NCBI RefSeq assembly: GCF_029433255.1
Contig: NZ_JAQTHU010000001.1
Span: 496,001 to 560,000 of the forward strand
Reading direction: 5' to 3'
Source: Lactobacillus sp. ESL0791
GTDB taxonomy: Bacteria; Bacillota; Bacilli; Lactobacillales; Lactobacillaceae
Length of the DNA: 64,000 nt
Translations under genes and position numbers: made by a program
Notes under the pieces: generated by a model
Told to the model about the DNA's origin: nothing
Seen by the model: the letters and a program-made list of their open reading frames with translations, nothing else
The model's database searches: none
Shown: one piece after another, positions 8,492-19,788 of the stretch
How positions within the stretch are numbered: position 1 is the first letter of the stretch
How the letters are laid out: every line of letters starts with the position of its first letter

Positions 8492-8527
8492 AAAGGGGAT
8501 TGCCTAATTAATGTGCAATTCCCTTTT
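8492..8527 (+). terminator. Riboswitch-controlled terminator before mgtA
   Basis: A 12-bp stem (AAAGGGGATTGC with GCAATTCCCTTT) with an 11-nt loop and a short T-tract sits between the M-box and the mgtA ribosome site. Confidence 0.88.
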
Positions 8528-8565
8528 AGTTTGTTTGTGTTTTTTAAAGAAAAGGAGTGGGAAGG

Positions 8566-11256
8566 ATGCTGAAAAAAACAAGCATGACCGCAAGCAACAA
8601 GGATTTGCAGCTGGTCAAGCAAATTGCTAAAGAAAGCAGAACAGAAACTTTAGCAAGATTGCATGCCAGTGCCAACGGCTTGTCCCAAAAACAGGTTGAA
8701 GAAAACAGAGCAAACTATGGTTCAAATGAAATTGCCTCAAACAAACATGATTCCAAATTGCGCTTTCTGGCGGAGGCATTTTTAACACCATTTACCTTGG
8801 TTTTGCTGATTTTGGCAACGGCTTCGTTATTTACTAACTATATTTTCGTCCCGGCCAGTCAGAAGGATCTAAGTACCGTGATTATTATGATCACTATGGT
8901 GTTCATTTCTGGAATTACCAGTTTTGTGCAAAATATTAAGTCATCTAACGCGGTTAATTCACTTTTAAAAATGGTCTCGGTCACGACGAATATCAGGCGT
9001 GATGGCAAGGATGCAGAAACCCCGACCAGCGAAGTAGTTGTTGGCGATATCATCAAGCTGGGTGCCGGCGACATGGTTCCCGCCGACATGCGTTTACTTT
9101 CCAGCAAAGACCTGTTCTGCTCGGCCAGTTCACTTAACGGTGAATCTAACCCGGTGGAAAAGATGGCAACGGTTGGTCCAAAACCCGATCAGGAAAATGA
9201 TTATCTCAATTATCCAGACATTCTTTACGAAGGGACAACCATTGTTTCTGGATCAGGTGTCGGCGTGGTGTTTGCTACCGGTGAAAAAACCATGTTCGGC
9301 AAGCTGGCACAGGAAATTTCCCGTAAAGATATTAAGCAGACCACCTTTGATGTCGGCATTAAAAATATCTCCAAGCTGCTGATTACAATGACGGTGATCA
9401 TTGCGCCGCTGGTTTTTATAATTAACGGCTTAACTAAGGGGGACTGGGTTAATGCCCTGATCTTTGCGATTGCCACGGCCGTTGGTTTGACACCGGAAAT
9501 GCTGCCGGTAATTGTGACTACTAACCTCGTTAAAGGGTCCGTTGAAATGTCCAAACACGGCACGATTATCAAGAAGATGAATTCAATTCAAAACTTTGGT
9601 TCGGCTGATGTTCTGTGTACCGATAAAACTGGGACGCTAACACAGGATAAGGTTGTTTTAGAGCGGCACTATGACTTGAATCTGCAAGAAACTAGGCACG
9701 TGCTGGAATTGTCTTACCTTAACTCTTACTATCAAACGGGGATGCGAGATTTGATTGACGGTGCAGTGATTGACGCCGCCAATGATGAGCTGGATACAAA
9801 TGAGATTCAGCGTGATTACAATAAAATCGATGAGATTCCCTTTGATTTTACGCGTCGGCGCATGAGCGTCGTTGTGGCCAATTCCGATACGGAGCACGGT
9901 GAGCACTTGCTGGTCACCAAGGGTGCAGCCGAAGAAATGATGGCCGTTTCGACCAAAGTAGAAGTTGACGGAAAGATTTCTCCGTTGACCGAAGACCGTA
10001 AAAAAGATATTTTACAGAAAATTGACCAAATGAACGATGATGGCCTGCGGGTGATCATGGTGGCTTATAAAAAGAATCCGGCACCGGTCGGCGAGTTTTC
10101 GGTTAAGGATGAAACCGAATTAACGTTGTTTGGTTTTTTAGCCTTCCTTGATCCGCCAAAGGAGAGTGCCAAAGATGCTTTGGCTAAGCTGAAGAGTGAC
10201 GGGATTACCGTTAAAATTTTGACGGGTGATAACGAGGCCGTTACCAGAACTGTTGGCTTGCAGGTAGGTTTGAACGTTGATACCGTTTATACAGGTGCCG
10301 ATCTCGAAGGCAAGACTGATGAAGAACTGGCCAAGATGGTTGAGGAATGCAGTATTTTTGTTAAGCTGAATCCGGAAAACAAGACCAGAATCATTCAGCT
10401 GCTGAAGAAAAATGGACACACAGTTGGCTACATGGGTGACGGGATCAACGATGCACCGGCAATGAAGGCAGCTGACGTATCAATTTCTGTCGACACGGCC
10501 GTTGATATTGCCAAGGAATCTGCCGACATTATCCTGCTGCACAAGGACCTGAATGTTCTTGAGCAGGGGGTACGGATCGGGCGCAAGGTTTTTGGCAACA
10601 CGATGAAGTATATCAAGATTACCCTGTCGTCCAATTTTGGTAACATCTTATCGATCTTGGTTGCCTCATCATTCCTGCCATTTCTGCCAATGCTGCCGCT
10701 GCAACTGTTGATTTTGGACTTGCTTTACGGCACAAGCTGCCTGTCTTTACCGTTTGATACCATGTCGGATGAGTATTTGAAGCAGCCGCGGACCTGGTCG
10801 ACAAGAAAATTACCTAAGTTTATGTTTTATTTTGGGCCCACCTCATCTGTGTTTGACGTGATTACCTTTGCCCTGCTTTACTTTGTAATTTGCCCGCAGC
10901 TGGTTGGCGGCAGTTTTACCGCAATCAGTGCGGCGCAGCAGGTTGCCTTTGTTGCTTTGTTCCATACCGGCTGGTTTATTGAATCGCTGTGGACACAGGA
11001 AATGGTTATTCACGCTCTGCGTGATCGCCGGTTGCCGTTTATCAAGCAGCATGCGACCTATGCCGTTATCTTAGCAACTTTTGGGGCTGGAATTATCGGA
11101 ACGCTGCTTCCATTTTCAAGCCTCGCTAAGGTTTTGAAGTTTGGGCCAATGCCGCTCAGCTACATGTGGGTAATCCTAGGAATCTTAATTCTCTACATTA
11201 TGCTGACAACTTTGGTAAAACATTTCTACCTTAAAAATGAAAAATTCTTGATTTAA
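8566..11256 (+). CDS. mgtA: Magnesium-transporting P-type ATPase
   Basis: This 896-aa P3B-type ATPase imports Mg2+ across the cytoplasmic membrane using ATP. It has the TGES-type actuator motif (LNGESNPV), the phosphorylation site CTDKTGTLT (Asp353), LTGDNEAVT, and the hinge GDGINDAPAMKAADVSI, with a C-terminal block of about six helices. The ATG at 8566 is chosen because AAGGAG lies 8 bp upstream; a GTG at 8557 would overlap that ribosome site. Expression is under the M-box and terminator upstream, which supports Mg2+ rather than another cation. It is monocistronic, with a terminator-like hairpin about 65 bp after the stop. Confidence 0.95.
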   Translation: MLKKTSMTASNKDLQLVKQIAKESRTETLARLHASANGLSQKQVEENRANYGSNEIASNKHDSKLRFLAEAFLTPFTLVLLILATASLFTNYIFVPASQKDLSTVIIMITMVFISGITSFVQNIKSSNAVNSLLKMVSVTTNIRRDGKDAETPTSEVVVGDIIKLGAGDMVPADMRLLSSKDLFCSASSLNGESNPVEKMATVGPKPDQENDYLNYPDILYEGTTIVSGSGVGVVFATGEKTMFGKLAQEISRKDIKQTTFDVGIKNISKLLITMTVIIAPLVFIINGLTKGDWVNALIFAIATAVGLTPEMLPVIVTTNLVKGSVEMSKHGTIIKKMNSIQNFGSADVLCTDKTGTLTQDKVVLERHYDLNLQETRHVLELSYLNSYYQTGMRDLIDGAVIDAANDELDTNEIQRDYNKIDEIPFDFTRRRMSVVVANSDTEHGEHLLVTKGAAEEMMAVSTKVEVDGKISPLTEDRKKDILQKIDQMNDDGLRVIMVAYKKNPAPVGEFSVKDETELTLFGFLAFLDPPKESAKDALAKLKSDGITVKILTGDNEAVTRTVGLQVGLNVDTVYTGADLEGKTDEELAKMVEECSIFVKLNPENKTRIIQLLKKNGHTVGYMGDGINDAPAMKAADVSISVDTAVDIAKESADIILLHKDLNVLEQGVRIGRKVFGNTMKYIKITLSSNFGNILSILVASSFLPFLPMLPLQLLILDLLYGTSCLSLPFDTMSDEYLKQPRTWSTRKLPKFMFYFGPTSSVFDVITFALLYFVICPQLVGGSFTAISAAQQVAFVALFHTGWFIESLWTQEMVIHALRDRRLPFIKQHATYAVILATFGAGIIGTLLPFSSLAKVLKFGPMPLSYMWVILGILILYIMLTTLVKHFYLKNEKFLI

Positions 11257-11321
11257 CAAATTAATTCTGTCTGTAGTTATAAAAAAACTATTTGCTAAGG
11301 TTTAACTATAATTTTTATGAA

Positions 11322-11367
11322 GACTTAAAGCTAGTATTCGCTTGTTTACCGGCTTTAAGCCTTTTTT
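11322..11367 (+). terminator. Intrinsic terminator after mgtA
   Basis: CTTAAAGC pairs with GCTTTAAG across a roughly 20-nt loop, followed by TTTTTT at 11362-11367. Confidence 0.65.
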
Positions 11368-11450
11368 GTTGCGTGAATACAATGTTACAAAGACTATTAA
11401 CTTAATTTTATAAAAATATGTGATATACTGTCTTTTAATTTAATACAATA

Positions 11451-11487
11451 ATTTTTATAGTTTTATAATTTTTATAGTTTTATAATT
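11451..11487. repeat. 17-bp tandem repeat in AT-rich leader
   Basis: ATTTTTATAGTTTTATA occurs twice head to tail (11451-11467 and 11468-11484), then a partial third copy begins. It lies just upstream of the metzincin gene in a promoter-like AT-rich stretch. A regulatory role is possible but unproven. Confidence 0.7.
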
Positions 11488-11537
11488 TTTGTTATTTTGA
11501 TAAATTGATCGTTGAATAATTGACGAAAGGTACGGTC

Positions 11538-12614
11538 ATGAAGAAGTTTAAGCTGAAATTGTTAATTATTTTTAGCTCCTTGGTGTTTTTGACAACTGCA
11601 ATTGGCGGCATTTGGCAGGAAACAACCGCGACAACTGCAGCGGCGGTCAGGGTTCATGCTAAGAGACATTCGCATAAAGTAAAAAGATCGAGGCACCATC
11701 ATAAAAGAAGTAAAAAGCGTAAGAATAGGCACGTTAAAAAGTCAAATTCACCAAAATCTTTCGGCTTGAATGGCGATACCAATAGTTCGCAGTCTGGAGC
11801 AGATATTTTATCACCCCCAGAACCGCTTAACTATGCTTTTGTAAGTGGCACATCTAATGATGCACCAGCACAATCATCGCTTTCATCTGCAGCAGATTTC
11901 CTGCCAAATAGCGAAAGCTCTTCACAACCCGCACTAGCAACAAGTTCATCAAGTGGTAACGGCATGGACTCTGCCGGCTTTGCAGTTGCTAATGGAAATT
12001 CAAAATATGCGGCTGAAAATGTTGCGTCGGTTTCTACTTTTAATAGTGGGATAAAGAATAAGTATTCATTAGAGCCTGGCCGCTATAAGTCGTTAGACAT
12101 TAGTTATGATATGAGTGGTGTTTCACTGGCTCACCAAGCTTTATATCAAGAAGTAATTGATAAGGTGAATGATCTTGGGTTGGTGCGTTTGCATGAAAAT
12201 TCAGGTTCCAAGTATGCCGACATTATTATTGCGGAAAAAAATGGGAAAAATGATCCAAGTGTTCCTAAAAAAGAAGTTGGGATAAGCCGCCAAACTTGGT
12301 CGTCTGTCCCCAATAATAAAAATCTGCAGGCACTTTATACAGCCAACGACTATTTGAATCAAAATGATACGGAGGCTGCCGCTGCACCGAAGATTATTAT
12401 TTATGCCGATAAAATCATCAGCAATTTTGATGCTGACGGACTTTTACAAAGGGTATTTGCACATGAACTGGGGCATGCACTCGGGTTGGCCCATCTTCCA
12501 AGCAGCATAGGTTCACGAATTATGTCCCCGTCTGTTTCACCCAGCTATGAGGATCATGGTTTTAAACTTGATGATGATTATATTCGTTCGCTGTCTGTTC
12601 TTTATAAAAATTAA
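11538..12614 (+). CDS. Secreted zinc metalloprotease (M10-like metzincin)
   Basis: This 358-aa secreted protein has three parts: a signal peptide (MKKFKLKLLIIFSSLVFLTT...), a strongly basic His/Lys/Arg-rich segment (about 36-70) followed by a Ser/Asn/Ala-rich linker to about 160, and a C-terminal protease domain. The domain has the metzincin zinc motif HELGHALGLAH (309-319) and a Met-turn candidate (RIMSPSVS) a few residues later. This fits the matrixin/M10 family, whose members cleave extracellular proteins. GAAAGG lies 8 bp before the ATG at 11538; an in-frame TTG at 11520 lacks such a site. The basic region could bind the anionic cell wall. It stands alone, between terminators. Confidence 0.85.
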   Translation: MKKFKLKLLIIFSSLVFLTTAIGGIWQETTATTAAAVRVHAKRHSHKVKRSRHHHKRSKKRKNRHVKKSNSPKSFGLNGDTNSSQSGADILSPPEPLNYAFVSGTSNDAPAQSSLSSAADFLPNSESSSQPALATSSSSGNGMDSAGFAVANGNSKYAAENVASVSTFNSGIKNKYSLEPGRYKSLDISYDMSGVSLAHQALYQEVIDKVNDLGLVRLHENSGSKYADIIIAEKNGKNDPSVPKKEVGISRQTWSSVPNNKNLQALYTANDYLNQNDTEAAAAPKIIIYADKIISNFDADGLLQRVFAHELGHALGLAHLPSSIGSRIMSPSVSPSYEDHGFKLDDDYIRSLSVLYKN

Positions 12615-12640
12615 TTTATTCACTTGATTATGAGGAAAGT

Positions 12641-12685
12641 AAGATCTGCAAAGCTGTTAATAACAGTTTGCAGGTCTTATTTTTA
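12641..12685 (+). terminator. Intrinsic terminator after metzincin gene
   Basis: A long hairpin (AAGATCTGCAAA...TTTGCAGGTCTT, with CTGTT/AACAG inside) ends in TTTTT. Confidence 0.88.
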
Positions 12686-12774
12686 TCGGCAATAATTCAG
12701 TGTAAATTAGTGGGTGACAATATGTTACAATCAGGAAGAACAGAGAAATAGCTTATAAAAGGGGTTAATAACAG

Positions 12775-15015
12775 ATGACAGAAATCAAGACAACCAATGT
12801 TTTGTATGAAAATCAGCCGGTCACGTGGTCGATTCGCCAAATTTTCGATAAAGAAAAATATGATACTTTAGTTGGCGTGACGTATTCTGTGTCACCGAAA
12901 TTTGTTAACCAATATTTGGAAAGCTTCAAGCAAGTTACCTTGGTTGTGGGGATTCCGGAAGGCTCAATTCAGGCAGCAACTAACGAGGAGCTGATCAAGG
13001 CAACGGTTAAGTATGCCAACAAGCAGACCGTGAAAAAAGAATCGTTGAAATTCTTTGGCAATTTGCGTGCACCGGTAAAACAGGAAATTCTGGATCGTAA
13101 ATTTGTGATGAAGGTTCCGCAGCCGGGATATTCGATTCATTCGAAGTTTTATTTGCTGGAAAATAGTCAAACTGGGCAAACGCGGGTGATTGTTGGATCA
13201 GCTAACTTGTCTAATCAGGCTTTTGATAATAACTTTAATCAATTCGAAGAAGTACTGCTCTATGATAATAGCCCTTTGTATGAGGTGATGGAAAAGCATT
13301 ATAAGCAGGACTTAGCCCCGATATTAACGGATTATCTGCCGCAGGAACTGTTTAAGATTGTTAAGAAAAAGAAAAAAGATCTGCAGGATCTGCAGCCAGA
13401 GGATCAGCTTGTTTCGGCCACAATTTTTGATGACCAAGATGTAACGCAAATTCAGCAGGCTGAGGTTGCCGCTACTGTTGATAATTTGAAAAACGGTGTT
13501 TCACTGGGAATCTTGCCGGAAAATACCGGTGAAGTGGTCAATCAGATTCAGGATGAAAAATCGCCGACCAGCAGTGAATACCAAAGAAAACATGAAGACC
13601 AGAATGCTGAAAAATTGTCATATGAACTGGCCAGTGATTTTGTCACCAGTCGTAATAACAAGCATCTAATTGCAGCACAGCCGACTGTGAAGAAACGTGT
13701 GGTTAAACGTCTGCAGGTCAAGCGGATAGAAAAGGTGGCTGATACGGTAGCTGAACGGCCATCACTAGTTTTTGACGAATCCACAATTGATCTGTTAGCC
13801 AAGAAATCGGGTTTATTTGTTCAGGATACGGTTAATAAAAAGAAGTTAATTCCGTTTGGCAAGTATGCGACAACAGAACAAATTAGACGCTCTTTGGCCA
13901 CAATTAACCACTTGTTGAAAAACTATGAGCAGTTTACGATTAAATATGATAGTGACTATGGTGCCCGTGTTTATGAGGCGATTTTATATGCCTTCACTGC
14001 TCCGTTTATTTCGGTTATTCGTCACCACGCTGGCTCCGAGGAAGAGCAGAAGGATGTTCCGCAGTTTTTGTTTATCGGTGGAACGGCGAATTCAGGCAAG
14101 TCGAGTTTGCTGCGGATTATTTCGCGGATGACCGCAATTCACCAAAATGTGACAGACTTTATGGATTATTCGACCATTCTGCCTGAGGGAACGCATAACA
14201 AAAAATCGCAGACTGTGCAGCAGCTATCAAACTGGCTGCAGGAATCAAATGTTTATCCTTTATTAGTCGATGAAATTCCGGGCGAATTTTTCAGTAAATC
14301 CAGTTATGGAGAAAATCTGGTCGTTAATACCACGAATACAGTTGATAGTCAGCAGGAAAATTATCCCGCCTTTATTGGAACGACCAACAGTGACGGTTAT
14401 ACGCTGCCGGAAAGGGCCCGCCGGCGCAGCTATTACCTGAAAAATGATAAGGTTTTTGATGATAAATATAAACAAGAATCGGTGATTGCTTATAATCAGA
14501 TTTTGGCAGAGATTGACAACACCTTGTTTAAGGATTTTGTTTTGCGCTTTGCCGACAGGATTGAGGATGAAAACCAACAGTGGGAATACTATGAAAATGG
14601 TGGAAAGATTGATTTCCTGCATATCACGCGGGACATTTTTGCCAGCTATTATGAGATGGTTGATGAGGCACTCCCGATTTTCTTCCCTGAGCACCGTTAT
14701 GATGATTCACAGGAATCAAGCCAGGAAAAGTGGCGTAAGCTCTATCTTGGTTCAAGCAATGAGTATTTCAAGTACAACAAGGAAACGGATACGCTGATTT
14801 TTAAGATTTCTACCTTGGATGAAAATACAAGCCGCTTTGGTGATAATCGGCCGTCCAAGGTTTACCGGGATGCCTTGTCGCCTAAAGTAGTGAACGGCAA
14901 TCCGGAGGGAGTTGATGTTGAGCTGGATGCACCGGCATTCTTTGAATGGATCAACGTTAAGAATCCGTATATCAGCAGGAATCCGTTTAAAAAATTCTTT
15001 GGCAACAGTAAATAA
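12775..15015 (+). CDS. Single-HKD phospholipase D-type nuclease fused to AAA+ ATPase
   Basis: This 746-aa protein has two recognisable halves. Residues about 1-190 form a PLD-superfamily domain with one HKD-type motif: His122 and Lys124 in IHSKFYLLE, then GSANLSNQAFD (141-151). The usual Asp of HxKx4D is not in place, and a single motif implies dimerisation. A charged linker (about 200-330) leads to an ATPase: Walker A GGTANSGKSS (435-444), Walker B VYPLLVDEIP (Asp499-Glu500), a sensor-like FIGTTNSDGY and an Arg-rich RARRRSYYL that may supply the arginine finger. PLD-type nucleases cut DNA or RNA without metal; joined to an AAA+ motor this suggests nucleic-acid processing or defence. It is a solitary gene with its own terminator-like structure. 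I do not recognise a named family for the fusion. Confidence 0.72.
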   Translation: MTEIKTTNVLYENQPVTWSIRQIFDKEKYDTLVGVTYSVSPKFVNQYLESFKQVTLVVGIPEGSIQAATNEELIKATVKYANKQTVKKESLKFFGNLRAPVKQEILDRKFVMKVPQPGYSIHSKFYLLENSQTGQTRVIVGSANLSNQAFDNNFNQFEEVLLYDNSPLYEVMEKHYKQDLAPILTDYLPQELFKIVKKKKKDLQDLQPEDQLVSATIFDDQDVTQIQQAEVAATVDNLKNGVSLGILPENTGEVVNQIQDEKSPTSSEYQRKHEDQNAEKLSYELASDFVTSRNNKHLIAAQPTVKKRVVKRLQVKRIEKVADTVAERPSLVFDESTIDLLAKKSGLFVQDTVNKKKLIPFGKYATTEQIRRSLATINHLLKNYEQFTIKYDSDYGARVYEAILYAFTAPFISVIRHHAGSEEEQKDVPQFLFIGGTANSGKSSLLRIISRMTAIHQNVTDFMDYSTILPEGTHNKKSQTVQQLSNWLQESNVYPLLVDEIPGEFFSKSSYGENLVVNTTNTVDSQQENYPAFIGTTNSDGYTLPERARRRSYYLKNDKVFDDKYKQESVIAYNQILAEIDNTLFKDFVLRFADRIEDENQQWEYYENGGKIDFLHITRDIFASYYEMVDEALPIFFPEHRYDDSQESSQEKWRKLYLGSSNEYFKYNKETDTLIFKISTLDENTSRFGDNRPSKVYRDALSPKVVNGNPEGVDVELDAPAFFEWINVKNPYISRNPFKKFFGNSK

Positions 15016-15035
15016 TTAATTTGTTTTTTGCATTC

Positions 15036-15114
15036 AAAAAGGACACAAGTACTGATGCAATAGTTTTTGATACTGTTTTTCAAAAACTATTACGACTTAT
15101 TTGCATCCTTTTTA
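15036..15114 (+). terminator. Compound hairpin/terminator
   Basis: Outer arms AAAAAGGA (15036-15043) and TCCTTTTT (15106-15113) enclose a strong inner hairpin, ATAGTTTTTGA/TCAAAAACTAT. It probably ends the HKD-ATPase transcript and may also stop minus-strand transcription. Confidence 0.65.
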
Positions 15115-15117
15115 GTT

Positions 15118-15240
15118 TGTTTTTAAAATGTATTTTGAAGAACGACCACGTCCAATAAGTTCAATCCTGCCGGATTTATTAAGTTTACTTAATGCCCGTT
15201 TAATTTATGATTCATTGTCCCGGTTATCACTAATTTATTT
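15118..15240 (-). pseudogene. Remnant of a winged-helix C-terminal domain
   Basis: The minus strand reads IKRALSKLNKSGRIELIG, then RGRSSKYILK. This pattern closes the winged-helix domains at the C-terminus of AlbA_2/Fic-type ATP-binding regulators (ending ...GLIE.IGKGRSTRYVL). The frame is cut by a stop at about 15200 and further similarity upstream is in another frame, so no intact gene remains. The surrounding stretch 15115-15400 has no other convincing gene; a 64-codon frame on the opposite strand is composition-driven. Confidence 0.4.
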
Positions 15241-15427
15241 AAGGTTTGGTAATCAAAGCTTTTCAAGCTCATTCACCTGCTTTTTGTATCATTTTACCAT
15301 GAATGATACCGCTAAAAAATAATTGCTACCGAAAATTTTGCTAAAAGCGCTGTGATTATCTTGCTCAGGAGCTAAAAATCTTACTGCTGCAATTTTTCTT
15401 TCTTTCTGATGTAGTATAATGAAATGA

Positions 15428-17430
<2,003 letters not shown>

Positions 17431-17431
<1 letters not shown>

Positions 17432-18198
17432 TGGAATTAATTGATAACCACACACACTTGCAGGATGAGCTTTTTCGCGGCAAGGAAGAGTTTTACTTGG
17501 ATCGGGCGCAAAAGCTGGGCGTAACGCGAGTTATCTGCGCCGGTCAGGATCCAGAGTTTAATCGGCGGGCAATTGAACTGAGTCAACGGTTTGCTAATGT
17601 TTCCGCCATGGTGGGGTATTGTCCTGATGTGGCCAAAGATTACGATCAGAAGGCTGAAGACCAGTTAATTGACCAACTTGAGACACCGGGTGTTGTTGCC
17701 ATTGGTGAAGTTGGTCTTGACTATTATTGGGATGAATCACCGCGGCAGGTGCAGCGGGAGATTTTTGCCAGGCAAATTGAGCTTGCCCATGAATTAAAAA
17801 TGCCCGTTGATATTCATACGCGTGATGCTTTTGCTGACTGCTATCAGATCTTGAAAAATAGCAATTTGGAATACGGGGCGATTCTGCATAGTTTTAATGG
17901 TGACGTGCAGTGGCTGAATAAGTTTTTAGACTTAAATGTTTATTTCTCTTACTCAGGTGTGGCCTCGTTTACCAAGGCAACAGAAGTACATGAAGCGGTG
18001 CGGCAGACGCCGCTTGAGCGGCTGCTGGTTGAAACCGATGCGCCATATTTGACGCCCAAGCCTTATCGCGGCAGGCAAAATGAGCCGGGGTATGTTTATT
18101 ATGTTGCCCAAGCAATCAGCAAATTGAAGGGGATACCTTTAGAAGAAGTTGCCAAGGCAACGTACGACAATACAGTGAGCGTTTATGGGCTTAGCTAA
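17431..18198 (+). CDS. tatD: TatD-family deoxyribonuclease
   Basis: This 255-aa TIM-barrel metal-dependent hydrolase is of the TatD family, which acts as a 3'-5' exonuclease in DNA repair. Metal-binding signatures are in order: DNHTHLQDELF (HxH), IGEVGLDYYW (Glu), PVDIHTRDA (His), HSFNG (His) and ETDAPYLTPKPYRG (Asp). The start codon overlaps the metG stop by one base, and the end overlaps rnmV by 14 bp, so translation is coupled throughout. Confidence 0.95.
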
Positions 18199-18751
18199 GA
18201 AAAAATTTAACGCCGTCGTTGTCGTTGAGGGAAAGGATGACACGATTCGGCTGAAGCAATTTTTCCCAGGAATTGAAACGATTGAAACCAATGGCTCCGA
18301 TGTGCCCAAAACGGTTTTGACGGAATTACGGCAACTGGCGCAAACACGCGCGATTATTATTTTTACGGATCCCGATTTAAACGGTGAACGAATTCGCCGC
18401 ATTGTCTCAAAGGCCGTGCCATCGGCTAAACAGGCTTTTATCACGCGTAAGGAAGGTGAGCCGCAAAAGCGGGGCAATTCCTTGGGTGTTGAACACGCAT
18501 CTAAAGCTGCTTTAAGCCGGGCCTTGAGTGATTTACATGAAGTTACAGACACGCCAACCGATTTGACTAAGGAAAATTATCTTAGTTTAGGGCTGGGTGC
18601 AGGTCATAATGCGCGTAAACTGCGGGAACAGGTTGGCATAATCTTAAATATTGGATACGGCAACTCCAAACAATTTTTCCAGCGTTTGAAAACTTTCGGT
18701 ATTACATTTAGCAAGTTACAGGCTGTCGTGAAGGAGGCAAAAAATGAATAG
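18185..18751 (+). CDS. rnmV: Ribonuclease M5 (5S rRNA maturation)
   Basis: This 188-aa Toprim-domain nuclease matures the 5S rRNA precursor, assisted by ribosomal protein uL18. Toprim signatures are [10 protein letters not shown] (Glu) near the start and [15 protein letters not shown] (the DxD-type motif). The C-terminal half ([23 protein letters not shown]) is typical of RNase M5. It overlaps tatD by 14 bp and ksgA by 8 bp. The chosen start ([11 protein letters not shown]) leaves the normal length. Confidence 0.95.
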   Translation: MGLAKKKFNAVVVVEGKDDTIRLKQFFPGIETIETNGSDVPKTVLTELRQLAQTRAIIIFTDPDLNGERIRRIVSKAVPSAKQAFITRKEGEPQKRGNSLGVEHASKAALSRALSDLHEVTDTPTDLTKENYLSLGLGAGHNARKLREQVGIILNIGYGNSKQFFQRLKTFGITFSKLQAVVKEAKNE

Positions 18752-19634
18752 CACGATTCCTATTGGCTCTCCGGTTAGAACGCAGGCCATTATTAACCAG
18801 TATTTTGTGCGAGCAAAAAAGGCTCTGGGCCAAAACTTTTTAGTTGATTTGGATGCCATCTTAGGCATTGTTCGGGCGGCTGATATCCATGAAGGCGATC
18901 AAGTGATTGAGGTTGGCCCGGGGATCGGCTCTTTGACGGAACAACTGCTGCTTGCCGGAGCGAAAGTGTTTGCCTATGAAGTAGACGACAGTTTGGCAGA
19001 TATTCTGGAACAGGAGCTGCCGAGTAAGGTTAATGGGCAGCCGATTAAGCAGCGGTTTGAGCTGATGATGAAAGATATTTTAAAGGCTGACTTTAAAAGT
19101 GACCTAGATGGTTTTTTCGATTTGACGAAACCGATCAAGGTTGTGGCTAATTTACCGTATTACATTACCACCCCAATTATTTTCTTTTTGAATGAGTCCA
19201 GTCTGAAATTTACCAGCTTGACTTTAATGATGCAAAAAGAAGTGGCAGAGCGGCTGGGGGCAGCTCCGGGAAGCAAAGCCTACGGTCCCTTGTCGATTGC
19301 TGTTCAAATTGAGATGAATGTTAAGGTGGCGTTGACGGTTGAGAGCTCATCCTTTATTCCGCGTCCGCATGTTGATTCTGATGTGGTGGTTTTGACACCG
19401 CTAGTGAATAAGCCGGATGTTGGGGATACCAAGCATTTTGACTGGGTGGTTAAGATGTGTTTTGCCCAGAGGCGGAAAACGCTGAATAATAACTTAAAAA
19501 GTTTGGTTCCCGATGCTGCTAAAAGGGCGGCACTGATTACCAGTTTGGGTGTGGATCCGCGAATTCGGCCGGAGCGACTGACAATCGCTCAGTTTATCCA
19601 AATAGCCCAAAGTGTGCCGGTAAAGCATGATTAG
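18744..19634 (+). CDS. ksgA: 16S rRNA dimethyltransferase (A1518/A1519)
   Basis: This 296-aa SAM-dependent enzyme dimethylates two adjacent adenosines in helix 45 of 16S rRNA. It has [10 protein letters not shown], the SAM-binding [12 protein letters not shown], the catalytic [10 protein letters not shown], and the C-terminal [13 protein letters not shown] and [11 protein letters not shown] segments. AAGGAGG lies upstream, within the end of rnmV. It is the last gene of the metG operon, followed by a terminator 10 bp after the stop. Confidence 0.97.
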   Translation: MNSTIPIGSPVRTQAIINQYFVRAKKALGQNFLVDLDAILGIVRAADIHEGDQVIEVGPGIGSLTEQLLLAGAKVFAYEVDDSLADILEQELPSKVNGQPIKQRFELMMKDILKADFKSDLDGFFDLTKPIKVVANLPYYITTPIIFFLNESSLKFTSLTLMMQKEVAERLGAAPGSKAYGPLSIAVQIEMNVKVALTVESSSFIPRPHVDSDVVVLTPLVNKPDVGDTKHFDWVVKMCFAQRRKTLNNNLKSLVPDAAKRAALITSLGVDPRIRPERLTIAQFIQIAQSVPVKHD

Positions 19635-19640
19635 AAAGAT

Positions 19641-19680
19641 TAAGTGCATAGATGTCAGATGATATTTATGCACTTTTTAT
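19641..19680 (+). terminator. Intrinsic terminator after ksgA
   Basis: AAGTGCATA pairs with TATGCACTT, followed by a T-rich tract. Confidence 0.85.
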
Positions 19681-19788
19681 TTTTATAATAATTTTAATAA
19701 ATAATTATTTACTTTTATATTTTTTTCATATATAATTCAATTATAATTTATCGTTTCATAAAGCTAAAAGATAACAGGAGTGGTAATT

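Noticed and set aside
8859..11052. Several long frames on the minus strand of mgtA
   Set aside because: They are mirror frames of a conserved P-type ATPase and lack start signals.
11451..11487. The 17-bp tandem repeat as a CRISPR or plasmid-type iteron array
   Set aside because: Only two full copies with no spacers and no cas or rep genes nearby.
15128..15322. 64-codon + strand frame after the HKD-ATPase gene
   Set aside because: No ribosome site or family resemblance, and it lies opposite the winged-helix remnant on the minus strand.
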